From Scatophagus argus (Eukaryota; Chordata; Actinopteri; Scatophagidae): DNA of 64,000 nucleotides. Shown in pieces: positions 1-30,561 of this stretch. The translations under genes and the position numbers were made by a program. Location: positions 10,877,950-10,941,949 of the forward strand of contig NC_058502.1 in assembly GCF_020382885.2 (NCBI RefSeq), written 5' to 3'. Positions within the stretch are counted from its first letter, which is position 1. Each line of letters starts with the position of its first letter. The notes under the pieces are model-generated. The model saw only the letters and a list, made by a program, of their open reading frames with translations, was not told where the DNA came from and ran no database searches.

Positions 1-2650
1 ATGGTCCATTGTGTTTAGGTAGTTATGGGTTGAGAAAATTCTCCTAATTCTTTAACTAAATAAAGGACTGATTAGCCAGAAAATACACTGTCATACCATG
101 AACTTTTATTTAAGTAAAGTTGTGAATGCAGGACTTTGAAGTGCAGTAGAGTATTTGCTTAAAGTAAGATGTGAATACTTCACCACTGGCCATCACATTG
201 CTGCTGAATGTTTATGTATTGGGACATCAGCAGTACTTACTCCTGGGCTGCTTTTCCTGCTCAGCCATCAGACATTCATCAGAAAGTGACACAGTGACAG
301 TTTCATTTGGCAAGGGAGAAACACTAAGACAATTTACAGACAAGCCCTAATTTGTATGACTGTCCGACCCCCCCAATGGCTATTACACATTCAGCGGGGT
401 GTCAATCAATGGCTCAGGGGCAATGTAGCTCTTGACAATTACCCCAGTGCTGCACGAACGTTGCTCCAGATTTAATTAGATGGTGCTGGCTGAAGAGTAC
501 AACACCTATGATTCAAACTACAACATACAAGCAGTAACATATAAAAAAAAGATTCAAGCAGAGAAGCAGTAAAATTTATTCTTAATTCCATTAGTCTGTG
601 TATGAAAAATAAATCTCTTAAAGTGGTGCATGTCTGCTGTGGAATGGCAGCTGTTAATCATTACTGCTCAATGTTTCGGCGTGATGCATTGAATGGTCCC
701 TCATCCCGGATCCATCAACTGATACAAATGTAACTGACAGAAAGTGGTCATCACCAGCGGGTATTCTGTGTCTTCACACATGTACCCATCCACATTCCTG
801 TATCACTTTTTCCAATAATTACACATGCTAAAAACCTATGAGTTCTATTAATTTTGACATTAAAACCTTCTCCTTCTCCTCTGAGCACCACCGTCCCTTG
901 CTAAATTCCTCAGCAGGAAAGAAATTATAAAATAGAGGGAAATACTGTGATCAGGAGTCAGAACAGTGAGAGCAGCTGCTGATGCAATAGACTCCTGGAC
1001 GGACAAGTTTCTTGTTGACTTTACTCAGCATCCTTACAGATTTAATAGGACGTTTTAATTAAATTGGATTAAGCTATAAAAAGGCTGGGGCAGCTATTGA
1101 TCCACCAAGCTCTCTGCTTTACTCTGAGAAATTATCTCAGTGGGGGACATTTTTGGAGTGGCCTGAATTTAGCTGAGTAATCAGTGGTTCACATATCAGT
1201 CTGACGGAACCGCAACAAGTATTAAATGTTTCCACTTAAGTGTAAAAGCTCCATTAGAATACTGATGTTGTTCATGATGGCTGCAACTAACACATGAACT
1301 CACTCAGGAAAAAAATGCTTTACTAAATGCAGGTAATCAAATTAGGCTATTGGTTGAGATCTGTTTGCAATCTATTAAAAGCTTCTGTGTTCTTTTCTTT
1401 TGTTGTAACATGGTTTGTATGTAAACTTATTTCAAAGCAAACACACTGCCAGTAGACAGGCAAAACTACTAATAATGTATGTATTAGACATACATGGGTC
1501 CTGAGTCACTTGACTCCTAAAAAGAACCCCACTTGCATGAATCACCCTCTCCATTAACCCAGATCTGCTGAGTCCTTGCCTACACGTGCTGCTAACAACC
1601 CACATAAATACAAAATTATAAATTGCGTCATTCATAAACTTTTTATAATCTACCACATTCATGCTAAGTAGTTATTAGCAAGGAACTGTTGCAACAAATA
1701 TGATAAATTACATGGACTCGCAGGGACTGCTACGTTATTCTTCATCAGAGGGATCAGGAATCTGACAGAGTCGGGTTAGAAAGACTTCCTACACGGGCAG
1801 AAACATAGCCGAGAGCCAGTAAAGAAGTACCTGGAACAGGATTTGCCTTGACTAGTGTGGAATTCTGAAATCGGACAGATGATTACTTGAAAATCGTAAA
1901 TTTATATAACAGTTAAGTAATTCAGAACAACGAAAATAAATATTCATCCCACACAAGAATAAGTTTCTCTAACAACATGTACATAATTAAACCCCCTAAG
2001 TATCTGCACAGAAGATAAGAAGTGACAAAAGAAAAGAGGAGGGAGAAAGAAAAACAGAAAGACATCCCCCTGGTTCACCTGCAACAGCTGCTGCCGCCAT
2101 GCTCTGTGCTCATCTGTCCTAACTACAGTATATGATGCCAATTTGCTCGCATGAGACTCCAAGGTACTGGGAGGGGACGACGCATACTGATGGAAATGCA
2201 GTCAAACGGAGAAAAGCAAGCTCCCTTTGTGATAACAACTCTAATTTAGTATCAGCTTCATTCTTCATTAAGGTATATTTTATACATATTAAAGGACTGT
2301 GGCTTCATGTGCAGCCTCTACATGGCAAAGTTCACATGGGCTGGCCGTTAGAGATATGATACACACAACTGGCTGCATGTCAGTTCTCTCAAACTGCAAA
2401 TATATAGGCCTGTTATATGGCAAATTAAGAGATCAAAAAAATTGCATTTCTTTAAAGGAGATTTTCCACCCAAAGAATTGGATTCAAATGTCATATGCTT
2501 CATGTTCAGCAAAGAAGCTTAGATGAGACGCAGTTTAGCAATAGAGTAGGTCAGTAGGCTTTAGGGAATTTGTTTTAATCTTCCTGCTTTATCTTTTATA
2601 CAAGACTAGCCAATAAAAATGAGGTAGCACTCATATTTTGGACAGCTTAC
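1..2650 (-). other. parg intron reaching the left edge; no exon recognised
   Basis: This stretch lies downstream, in the minus-strand sense, of the last parg exon visible in the window. I looked on the minus strand for the next PARG segment (the helical accessory domain leading into the macrodomain) and found no match. Two exon-like strings with fair splice sites (about 242-340 and 2079-2123) do not encode PARG-like sequence or break the frame. The simplest reading is a large intron of at least 2.6 kb, with the catalytic exons outside the window. Confidence 0.6.
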
Positions 2651-2870
2651 CTCTGTGCAAAGAAGGTTCAGGGCAGTGAAGTCCCATTTCTTTGCATGAG
2701 CTGTGTTGTATCTCAGTATCGCATCCTAAAGAGGATAATTAGGAGTTATCTATTCATAGAAGATTATTTTTAAACATATGAAACACATGCACAATTATAG
2801 TTCATATTACAACATACAGGTCTTCTTTTAATACAGAATGTTATACTCTACTATATATTTATGTATATAT

Positions 2871-2903
<33 letters not shown>

Positions 2904-5570
2904 GAATATATATATATAGTAGAGTATATTATACTCCACTATATATTATATATTTCTTGAAAACTCTGCCACCGTCTGGTCATTTCTGGAATAACTTTTA
3001 TGTATCTGACAGTTCAATTGGTTCAAAGTTCAAAGTATGAGCAGAGGTTCTCTATTGAAACTGCTGAAACTGATAACTCTGAAAACAACAACTGCTGTCT
3101 CTGCCACTTCTAAAAATGTAATGGATGTAATGTGCAATTTTATTGTTTGCAATCCGAAAGGGAGAGAGAAGAAGACAATGAGCCCTCTTGGGTTGGTCTG
3201 GTTTTGGTGTTTCAGGAGGAATAGAAAACTTTGAATGAAAAGTCATTCCACATATGAGTAAATGCTGTCAAAGAGAAAGCACCTAAGAATCAATTGAGTT
3301 CAGCCCAGCATAGCTGTCTTACCCTCACATCCAGAGAACTCTTGAATCCTCCCTTCAAGGCAGTGCGGATCAGCTCCCACCGACTTTGGACACCACCTCC
3401 ATCCTATATTACACAGCCAAAAGACACACTACTTTTGCAACAGTGTTCCTACAGTGACTAATCTTGTTATACTGAGTTGACATGTTTCAAAACGCATGCA
3501 CTAGTATACCTCAGTCTCCATAGGAAACAGATTTTTCTCAGAGCACGGCATCTTCACAGACACATCGTCCCACGCGTCTTTGAACTTTGTAGGGTACGAG
3601 ACAGGGACAACATCCTCTCTGAGGAGATCTGTCTGTAACAGGGAAACAAAAAAGCAGAGAAAAAGAAATGTCTTTACAAGGTACTGTTGTGTGTTGAGAA
3701 GTGATGATCTAGGTACCTGTTTTCTCTTTGCTCATCTAAAAGTTGCAACAGTTGGCTTTTAAGTATTTAAAACTTAGAACATGGTATAACAGATTACAGA
3801 AAATTGACATTGTCACTTTGTCTGTGATCGTTACTTCTAAATAAAATGAAATAGAAGACTGCTATGTAGGTCTACTACCTTATCTTAAAACTGAACATAG
3901 AGATAATGGGAACACAAAATAAACACTTATTGTACCAAAAGTCAGAAGTTCCTTTGATGGTTGACTTAATAACAACTGAAAGCTATCCTGATCAATTAAT
4001 GTAGATATGTGATTTTCTTAAAATGGTTATTAAAAGTTCAGCATTCTTGTGATTTAGGGAGTGATAGACAATCTAGCTTGGGTGGCGGCACTGACAGTGT
4101 TCCTAAGGTACTAGAACTGTAGGCCACAGTCTAATAGGAGCTTTACTGACAAGAGGCCCTGGGGGATCATTGAGGATGGCTTTAATTTAACCAGAACTGT
4201 TTCTCTGTCGCTTGTTCCAACTGTCTGCATCTAAACAGCCTTCTGTACATAGTCTTTCCATTGTGATCCAATCTTGTTTTCTTTCATTAAAAGAGTAGAG
4301 CCATCATGACATGGCCAGCCACATCCGTAAGCGTTCTTTTTATGACAGGAGTGTTTCTCACAACATGCCACATACAAAAACACATTCAGAACATGTGAAT
4401 GTTGACTCACCCTGACAGTGACAGTGTGGTTAGGCACTGCTTTCAGGTAAGACAAAGGGGGAGCACACTGAGGCATTCTATTCAGCTCATCTATTGGTGT
4501 CCCCAGCCATCTTCTGTCCATGTTGTGCAATGCGAACGAAACACTGCACAAAACAACAACAGAACAGATCAATTTACCACACTGCAACTGAAGGACAATG
4601 TGAGCAGAAACAGGTGATTCACTAACCATAACACATAAAAAAAGTGGTACAAAGAATTAAAAATGTTCACAAGTACCTTTCAAAAATTGCACCTGACTGG
4701 CATCCAATTAAGTCCTGGCTCATATCAGATGAGCCACTGTACTCTGCCATCTGAGCATCCTCAGTTCCCATGGCAACCAAATGGACCCTGTCTTTGACAG
4801 ACTGCGTAGATTCTACTACCTGAGGCTTTGCAAAGCCAGAGTCCTCTGCGCATGCACTGTCATCATGATCCTTGTCTTCAGAGTTGTTGACAAGCATGGT
4901 TTTAGAAACGGGGCTGTCTGGACTGAGCATCTCCACATCACTGGGTGTACTTACACCCTTCCTTGGACTGTTGCTAAGACAGAGGATGAGCTTTGGATTT
5001 GAAGAGTGTGCAGCAACACAGGTTGTTTTAACAGGGTGAGGACCAGGTGAACTAGACCTCTTTGATTTCTGTCCATTTGAACAGTGTGTTTGAGCAGTGT
5101 TACTTTTGCTGCCTGCAAGGACAAACTCATCCAGCCCACCTACAGACTCACAGTCCATCGACTCCTGAGACGCTGCAACATCTTGTGTATTTTCCATTAG
5201 CGCACGGTCTTTTGTCGTGTCATGTTTTTTAGCTCCGAGGAACATGTCAGCTTTTCTATCTGTTAAGTTTGCTTTGGGAACATCATTCTTCACAACCTCT
5301 GGCTCGACATCAGCTGTCACACTGCACCAGGACAAAAAGAGAACAATATGAGGAAAGAGCTTAACAGCAGACTGCAAGTACAATATGTATGATCATAATG
5401 ATCCATCTTCCTCTTATCTAGAGCCCACTATGCGCATATTCATTAATAATACACGCACAAATCATGCAAGGCATAAACATGTTTTTTTTTTTTTTGCTGC
5501 TGTTTTAAAAACAAGAGCACTCAAAACCCTAACAGCTTTACCTTCCTTGAGAATCCATCTCTTCACTCAT
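2651..5570 (-). CDS. parg: Poly(ADP-ribose) glycohydrolase, 5' part (first 362 codons)
   Basis: PARG removes poly(ADP-ribose) chains from proteins during DNA repair, mainly in the nucleus. Coding exons read here: 5542-5570, 4677-5321, 4411-4543, 3510-3632, 3323-3403 and 2651-2725, all with GT-AG borders and one open frame. The start is the ATG at 5568-5570 (MSEEMDSQG). Exon 2 encodes a low-complexity Ser/Asp/Pro-rich regulatory region with a basic patch (KSKRSSSP), which in the family is poorly conserved and carries localisation signals. Family identity comes from the following exons: WLGTPIDELNRMP, PNHTVTVR, KMPCSEKNLFP, SRWELIRTAL and DAILRYNTAHAKKWDFTAL closely match the PARG accessory domain that precedes the macrodomain. 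The catalytic GGG-X6-8-QEE signature is not in the window, so the gene is cut by the left edge. Whether this is parga or pargb of a fish-specific pair cannot be told. Confidence 0.92.
2842..2928. repeat. (GA)n microsatellite inside a 16-bp inverted repeat
   Basis: A run of GA dinucleotides (about 2879-2905) lies between AT-rich arms. The arm TATACTCTACTATATA at 2842-2857 is the exact reverse complement of 2913-2928. A further near-copy of the first arm follows at about 2930-2946. It lies in the parg intron between exons 2651-2725 and 3323-3403. Confidence 0.85.
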
Positions 5571-7131
5571 CTTTCACAGGTCAGATAAGGTGAATCAACA
5601 ATAGCTGCTTGAGAAAGAAGAACAGTCACATGTTCAAAATCTACCACAATTTTCATAATTTTATACATGTCTAACAGGAATGTTATTTCAAGTGCCCGTT
5701 TTCAATTATCAGACTCCACGCTGAGCCAAATACAAAGCTTTGTTTACGTCTGGTGTTGGCTACACTCAGATCTTTGGTAGGGATAGCCAGTAAAACTTAG
5801 AAGAGCGTTTGGGGAAATTTGTTCGCTCCACCTTCTCAGAAGAAGGTTCGGGGCAGCTGCTTTAGATTCTGCCTCAAAAACAGTTTCTCCAGTTTTATTT
5901 TATGAATCATATACCAAGCGTACGCTCGGCAGCCAACACATCGCAACAGATCTGCTGCAGTCTGGTTCCACAAAGCTAAAAAGAGCCAGCTAACTAACCC
6001 CAGCCAACCCCTATATTTTAGCCATTTATCTTTACGGTGAAAAAAAAACCCAAAAACCACTTAGACGGCTATAAGTGGCACAATATTTTTCCGAAGGATT
6101 TGGTCAGTAGCTTCTACCTTCATGCGACCACATCCTGCAGGACAAAATGATGTCATCTTTAGCTAACTTAGCATTCACTGGCTAAAGATCGATACCTTAG
6201 CATTTATTCGCTAGCTCATATTCTTGTAGATGACACTATCGTAACTCAACCCGATCAAGCTAACAGTGCAACGTATGTTAAAACGAAGAGATAAAACTTA
6301 CACACATGTCCTTCTTTGTGTAAGTCTTCTGATTTAGATGTATTACATACTTACTTATTTATTTATTATCATCTAAAACCATTTATCTCCTGACTACATA
6401 TCAAACGTTATCGTCCGGTTATTGGTTTAACGTTACTTTATCTTCGTTGTTGCTGACAGCTGCTACATCTTGACGGCAGAAAATCTAACGAATCCAAACA
6501 TTTTTCTTGGGAAAAGAGGTGGGAACATGAGTTGGTATCCTAGCAACTGGGTCAAAAAGGAGTTTCCTGTCGTGCAACCGTTAAAGAGGTATCACCATTG
6601 ATTGCGTACATAGACAGAGGTGTATAGACTTACTAAACACTGTTAATAGATGAAAGTGCCCGATAACAACAATAAATCTATAGGTATATGACAATATATC
6701 AAGCATCAGTTTATGTAATATTTATATATCAGTATCCCACACTTAAAAAAGGCACTTTATTCCATGTTGTACTTAGTTAAGTCTGTTATTTTTTGAGTTT
6801 AGTTTTTAATTGTCTAAACAATTTGGTTTTCCCTTTATTGCATGTTACTGAGTTGTATAATAATGAATTCTTGGCGTGTTATGTTTATTTTTGAAGTGAT
6901 TTTTTTTTTTTTTTAAAAGTCTTGATGGATGTAACTGTGTTAACATGACACTTTACATGTTAACAACCTAAAATGTACGTTTGTGATGTAAGTTTAAAAT
7001 GTTCTTAGTTTTGATATTGCAAACTAATATGTTGGGAATAAGATTACAGAATTTTCATATCTTAATATTACACACTTTTCAAACATGTGTCCAAATATAA
7101 CAAAAGATCGAACATTTTGTTTTAAACAATG
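5571..7131. promoter_or_regulatory. parg 5' flank and spacer to the 3' end of myof
   Basis: The sequence between the parg start codon (5570) and the myof 3' end has no convincing coding exon on either strand. The part next to parg (about 5700-6500) probably holds the parg promoter and an untranslated first exon, because coding exon 1 is only 29 nt and is preceded by an acceptor-like CAG. It contains several GCTAGC/AACGTTA words (6150-6440), the same words found by the cep55 5' flank. The part from 6600 to 7130 is AT-rich with a poly-T run at about 6900-6915. Promoter assignment is inference. Confidence 0.4.
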
Positions 7132-7137
7132 TTTATT
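7132..7137 (-). promoter_or_regulatory. Candidate polyadenylation signal of myof
   Basis: AATAAA on the minus strand (TTTATT on plus), about 245 bases after the myof stop codon at 7381-7383. This gives a short 3' UTR. Position and strand fit, but no transcript data were available. Confidence 0.5.
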
Positions 7138-7380
7138 AAAATAAATCATTCTCGACTTTGATTTTCTTTTTCTAAATTTGACAATATAACAAGAGAGATT
7201 ATTTGCTACACAAGAAATACTGAGAATGCAAAAACTGAAAACAGACACATCTGATTATGTGAGAGAAGTATGACAAATATATATCTGCTGTGACATCATT
7301 GCATATTTCTGAGGGAAGTAACAGTGAAGAGGACTGCAGATTCTGCAGCAGGAAGGCAGACGGCTTCTCTGTGACATCTC

Positions 7381-25880
<18,500 letters not shown>

Positions 25881-26542
25881 TTTGAAATCCAAATTTATTC
25901 GGAGAAGCGAGTCATATTCCGTTGAGATAGGGAGTCCTCAAAGAGGGAAGTGAAAAGCACATATGTTTAGATGGGCGAGGAGTGGACCGCGGAGGGCAGG
26001 CTTTCTCATGAGTCAGAGGCATGAAACACATCAGTCAGCCTTGGTGAGGTGGATTAAAAGGCGGCGAAGACACAGTGACCCTTCTAACTTACCACTCATT
26101 AACTTTTTGAAAGTTTCATACTCATAACTCAACTTGACATCACCATGCAGAGTAAATTCATTCACCATCCTGGCACACAAGCAGAGTCGGTCCACTCTGC
26201 TTAACTTGTACTGTGGCTCCCCCCAGTGGTGCAACGAAGTCGTGCATCCGTTCTATCCAAGTTACATTTAAACTAACACAGACGTTGGGCTTACAACTAG
26301 CTAGAAGTTTCCACTTAAGTAAGTCTCAGCTATATAATCTGATAAGAATGATATAAACACAAGTAAACACATACATATATCGCTGAAAGTCACAAAGAGA
26401 AGTGATATCGTTTCTGTTTTCGAATTTTAGCGCAGAACTGCTGTGCTACCTTTCAACGGAGGAGTTTCGGCGGGGTTTTGAAGGCACTGCGGTACTTCAA
26501 TTCAGTGACGAGTTAACGTTAGCTGTCTCTCTGTCCCCAAAG
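25881..26542. promoter_or_regulatory. Candidate divergent promoter of myof (-) and cep55 (+)
   Basis: myof starts at 25880 and runs left; cep55 runs right. The likely cep55 untranslated first exon ends at 26542 (CCAAAG|GTAATG), which can splice to the acceptor before 27426 (GTTAACAG). So the two start sites would lie a few hundred bases apart. The right part (26510-26580) carries TAACGTTAGC and related words also seen by parg. No TATA box is obvious near either end. Short open frames here (such as 26031-26234 minus and 26402-26635 plus) are best read as untranslated sequence. Confidence 0.45.
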
Positions 26543-27434
26543 GTAATGCTAGCTATAACTAACGTTATTTATCGCCACTACAGTGGAATTAATGGCTATT
26601 TTAAATACATAAGGGTTTACTTAACGTGTGTTTGAAGTCAGGTGTCAGTACAGTAGCAGTGGTAGCCTAACCTAGTACATTATCAGCGTTTTATGCTAGC
26701 TAACATTACTTTTTTTTCCTCCAAGATAAGTTAAGCTACATAACATCAGTCGCTAACCAAACCATCATTACATGGGATTGTCTTCTCTTTGTCAATTTAA
26801 CTGTCTAACAAAACCAACCTACCTAAATAGTTGTGGTTTCTTTTGTGTGTATGTGTGTGTTTTGTTAGATGTTAGCTAGTTAGCTGCTTATTAGCTTAAC
26901 TAGTATAGTACCCAATATCTAGTTTTAAAAACTAGCCTCATTGAGCAAGCGAGTGTCCTGTCATGTTAGTTGACCTATTTTGGTAGAAAATGTATTAAAT
27001 TAAGTAACATAAAAAGTAAAAATACCATTTGTTTGATATGGCCAAAACAGTCACATCCAAGTCCACTGGGGCTTTCAGTCATATTACACGATCTTCATCA
27101 GTCGATGGAGTTTGCCCACTTGTAATGGAAAAGTCAGCTTGTATTTTTTTTCTGAGCACATAATTCCACAACTTACAAAGTTCCAACAGTAAGTCAGTAT
27201 TATAAAGATATTGGTTTGCACTGTATTAGACTATAAATCTAATTGCGGAAGGTCGTGTTTCTTTCTGAACTTTTTATCTTGGGTCCAGTTCAGTTGTCCA
27301 TTGGCTAATGTAAAGAACTGAAGGGAAAAAATGTTGGTCCCTTTCAGAATGTGTATTTTTGAAATTGTATATTCTGGCAACCCAAAAATATTTTTGTGTC
27401 AATCTCTTGTAACATTTGTTAACAGGTGATTGAG

Positions 27435-30400
27435 ATGGCGTCCTTGAAATATAAGCATTTCCACAGGAAAAACCCGAATGCAAAGCTTGTCTTGCTTGTC
27501 AGTGGTCTGCGGAAGGAAAATGCCTATCTGAAGAAGACCCTGGTTGAGCTGTCTCGTCAACATTCAGAGCATAATAAGCTATTAGAGGTAGACTGAGTCA
27601 GATGACCCTGTTTCTCTGGTATTTATCCAACATGAGTCAACTAACTAACTACTACTCACGCTGTACCATTGACTACCTAATGATGTCAGTGAGATCTGTG
27701 TGGGTTTTTTTTGTTTTGTTTTGTTTTTTTTTTCATTTCAGGGTTTTATTGTCTTGCAAAAATGGACCATTAGTGAAACAACTTATCTTTCACTGTCTTT
27801 TCACAGAGATTCCTCTCTCTTGAAACTGTTAGACTGGAGAAGTGCCAGCCACTGATGACCAAAGACGAGAGGACTGATTTACCATCAGACCAGCTGAAAA
27901 ATAAAGAAGTGAAGCAGACAGACGTAGTGAGTATAAGGGTAAAGAAAAGCATATCCAGTTACTCCAGAGAGAGATTGAAAACAATAACAAGATTGTGAGC
28001 GTCTCAGCTAGTCAGTATCTGAAGAATGATGATGATGTTACAGGGAAGAAGGTATAGTGTGGCGTGATTTTGTCATAAATGAGTGTAGTATTTGAGGAAA
28101 TAAAAACAAACTAAATATCTTGATGAGCCAGAGACCGTTTTATAGATACTACTATATAAAACAATATGTTTTTAGTTGGAAATAACAACAAATTTATAAA
28201 ATGTGGAAGTTGGGGGTTATGATTTGCCAACCCTGTCCATCTTACCAGTGTTACACCACTAGATGGCAGCAGTTGTTTGTAAGTGTCAGTGTTTAAGGAA
28301 CGAAGAGTACTCCCTAAAAACATAGAGTATGTCCTCATACAGAGCATGTCATCGCAGTCACATGTTTGATTAAGTGGAATCAAACATGTGGGCCTTGTCT
28401 AGGAATGTCACAGTGCAGTCCTCTTTATTAAAGCAGTTAAAGTGGATTGTTCATTCACCTTTGTGTAAGGCTGTTTCCTGTTGTCATATAGGGTTCCACT
28501 TCAGATGATTTGGCCCCGACTAACAACGTGACAGAGCTCCAAAATCACCTCAGCGATGTAAGTGCTGTGTGGTTGACACGAAGCTGGAAATGGTCCCTTC
28601 TGCTTGACCTTTCTGTATTTTTCTTTACTTCTAATTTTAAGGCCTGTATGGGTGCATTTGTTTCTAAGTGAAGATGTGCGCCTATGTACAGTAGTCAGAT
28701 TTTTGCTTTCAAGCCTCCCCTCTGTCAAAACCCTCTTTCTGTCTTTTTCTTCTATGTCCTTCTCATTCTTTTATTCAATCTCCCGAGGCCTTGGAGAAGA
28801 ACAAGCAGTGGCTGGAATATGACCAGCAGAGAGAGGCCTATGTGAGGGCAATTCTGGCCAGAATGTTATGGCTGGAGAAGCAACTGAACGAAGCCAATCA
28901 GGCCCTCTCACAGCAGCACAATGAGGACCATTCAGATGGTGAGCCAGAGGGGCAGTGGGCAGTGGGCACTCACCACTGGGGCAACAAGGGGCAGCAGACT
29001 GTCACAACAAGGTTTTTAAGATATCAAGATTGCCCTGGAATAGCCTATTATGACAGAATCTGTAGCTTGCAGTACACTGTCAGAATTATATATTTCTTAC
29101 TACGTGGTATGTGTTGCTGTACATCTTTGCATATGTCAATGTGTAATTTTTCCTTTTTTTAAAAAAATGTTTCACTTTCAACTTTTGCTTGTCCCATTAC
29201 AGAGAATGAGCAAATAAGCCAAATGCAGGAGCACTATGAAAGTCTTCTCCAGAAATCCAAAGACGAGCTGGAGGTGCTCAGGGAGCAGGTTGACATGACC
29301 CACCAGAACCTGATAAAAACCCAAAAATTGTATGACTACTGCGAAAAAGAATGAATAATATGACCCTGATTAAGTTGGAGAAGGGTAGAATGGTAGTCAG
29401 CTACTTTACATGACAGACCCTGTTGATATGTAGGTGCGAGGAAAGGCAGAGTGAGGTGGAGGAGCTCAAGCAGCTGCTGCAGACTGAAGAAATGAGCAGA
29501 AAAAGTGCAGCAGATGATCACTGTGCTACCCATGAAGAGCAACATCTGAGGGATGAGCCCAAAGACCTCCAGCACAGACTGGATGAGGAAAAGTGCAGGT
29601 CAACCAACTTTGAGCTGCAGGTACAGTGTCATTGAAAAATTAATCTAGTAAGTAGGGGGAAGAAAATTAAAGGTTAATTTAAATATATATATATATATAT
29701 ATAAAAAGACAGATATGACAGACACCCTCACTTTGTTTTGGTCCCTTAGTATTAACTAGAAATTTAGAGTTGTTGCAAATCAACCTATCTTAAAAATGGT
29801 ACAAGTTAATTACCCCAGGATCGACAACAAATACCAGTCTTCACACAAACAAAGGATATCATTTTTTATATATGAAAAATTCCCTCATATATTGTATGTT
29901 ATTCTCCATTCTAATCTTAATATTATTACTTTTAGATCAAAATTTCTTCACAAGACCTTGAAGACGAGAGGCAGGATTGTTCGTATTTAAAGAAGCAAAT
30001 GGTCAGAGTCCTGAAGGCGCTGCGAAAAAATAAACACTCTGTGACAGCACAGTCAAAGGTTGGCATGAATAGTGCAAAGGATTAGTTTTTTATTTGTTAG
30101 TATGTTCGAACTTAAGCAATGATTAACCTTAAAGCTGCATTCATTATTAATTAAACAGCCCACCTCAGAGCAGTGACACTGAAATATTGATTTGTGCAGC
30201 TTTAAAATGATAGAACTACATGAAAAGATTATTTTAATCAGAGTCTTGCTAATCAAACTGCTGGATGGCTCCATTTATATTAGAGAGTCCAGCTGGATAG
30301 CCATTCATGTGAAGCAGCACACCCACCGTCTTCGCCTTCCAGAGACAGCCTGACATCCTCCCTGAATGGCAGCTTGCTGAATGAAAGCTTCCTGGAATGT

Positions 30401-30475
30401 CCCAGCTGCCAGACTGCGTATCCTGCCAGTCAGTACAGAGAACTGATGAACCACCTAGAAATCTGTCTGGACTGA
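27435..30475 (+). CDS. cep55: Centrosomal protein 55, with an apparent frameshift
   Basis: CEP55 is a coiled-coil dimer that recruits ALIX and TSG101 to the midbody for abscission. Coding exons: 27435-27587, 27807-28051, 28492-28557, 28788-28938, 29203-29329, 29434-29620, 29936-30058, 30284-30475. The start is ATGGCGTCC at 27435 (MASLKYKHFHRK). The ESCRT-binding hinge is clear (ALEKNKQWLEYDQQREAYV, with the Trp and Tyr used for ALIX/TSG101 contact), as is the C-terminal zinc finger (ECPSCQTAYP, then HLEIC). Most of the rest is heptad coiled coil. Exon 27807-28051 is 245 nt: it enters in one frame (RFLSLETVRLEK) and leaves in another (EKHIQLLQREIENNNK), so one base seems missing near 27901-27960. 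With that base the product would be about 414 aa (human 464). As it stands the frame stops at TGA near 27996. Sequencing error, polymorphism or gene decay are all possible. Confidence 0.9.
29681..29703. repeat. (TA)n microsatellite in a cep55 intron
   Basis: About eleven TA units in the intron between cep55 exons 29434-29620 and 29936-30058, which is otherwise AT-rich and without coding signal. Confidence 0.85.
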
Positions 30476-30555
30476 ATTAAGCAAACTTTTTCTGTTCTGT
30501 ATCTTCTGTAATAAGAATTTTACTTACACTGTGTGCCAAAGGCTCAGGTTATCTT

Positions 30556-30561
30556 AATAAA
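30556..30561 (+). promoter_or_regulatory. Candidate polyadenylation signal of cep55
   Basis: AATAAA about 80 bases after the cep55 stop codon (TGA at 30473-30475). No other plus-strand AATAAA lies closer. Confidence 0.6.

Noticed and set aside
242-340. Minus-strand exon-like string (PNETVTVSLSDECLMAEQE) with a GTAAGTAC donor near the left edge
   Set aside because: No resemblance to the PARG accessory or catalytic domain and no second exon to support another gene.
2079-2123. Exon-like segment on the minus strand with good acceptor and donor, in the parg intron
   Set aside because: In the phase left by the last parg exon it hits a stop (GAC AGA TGA); with a shifted acceptor it encodes a Gly/Ser/Cys string unlike PARG.
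4231-4629. 132-codon frame on minus
   Set aside because: Contains parg exon 4411-4543 but runs into intron at both ends; only the exon part is kept.
26402-26635. 77-codon plus-strand frame at the cep55 5' end
   Set aside because: It runs through the likely donor at 26542/26543 and has no family; better read as untranslated first exon plus intron.
27927-27935. Alternative donor GTA|GTGAGT ending cep55 exon 2 early, as a way to avoid the frameshift
   Set aside because: The shortened 121-nt exon would leave phase 1, while the next exon needs phase 0. It also discards clear coiled-coil coding sequence up to 28051.
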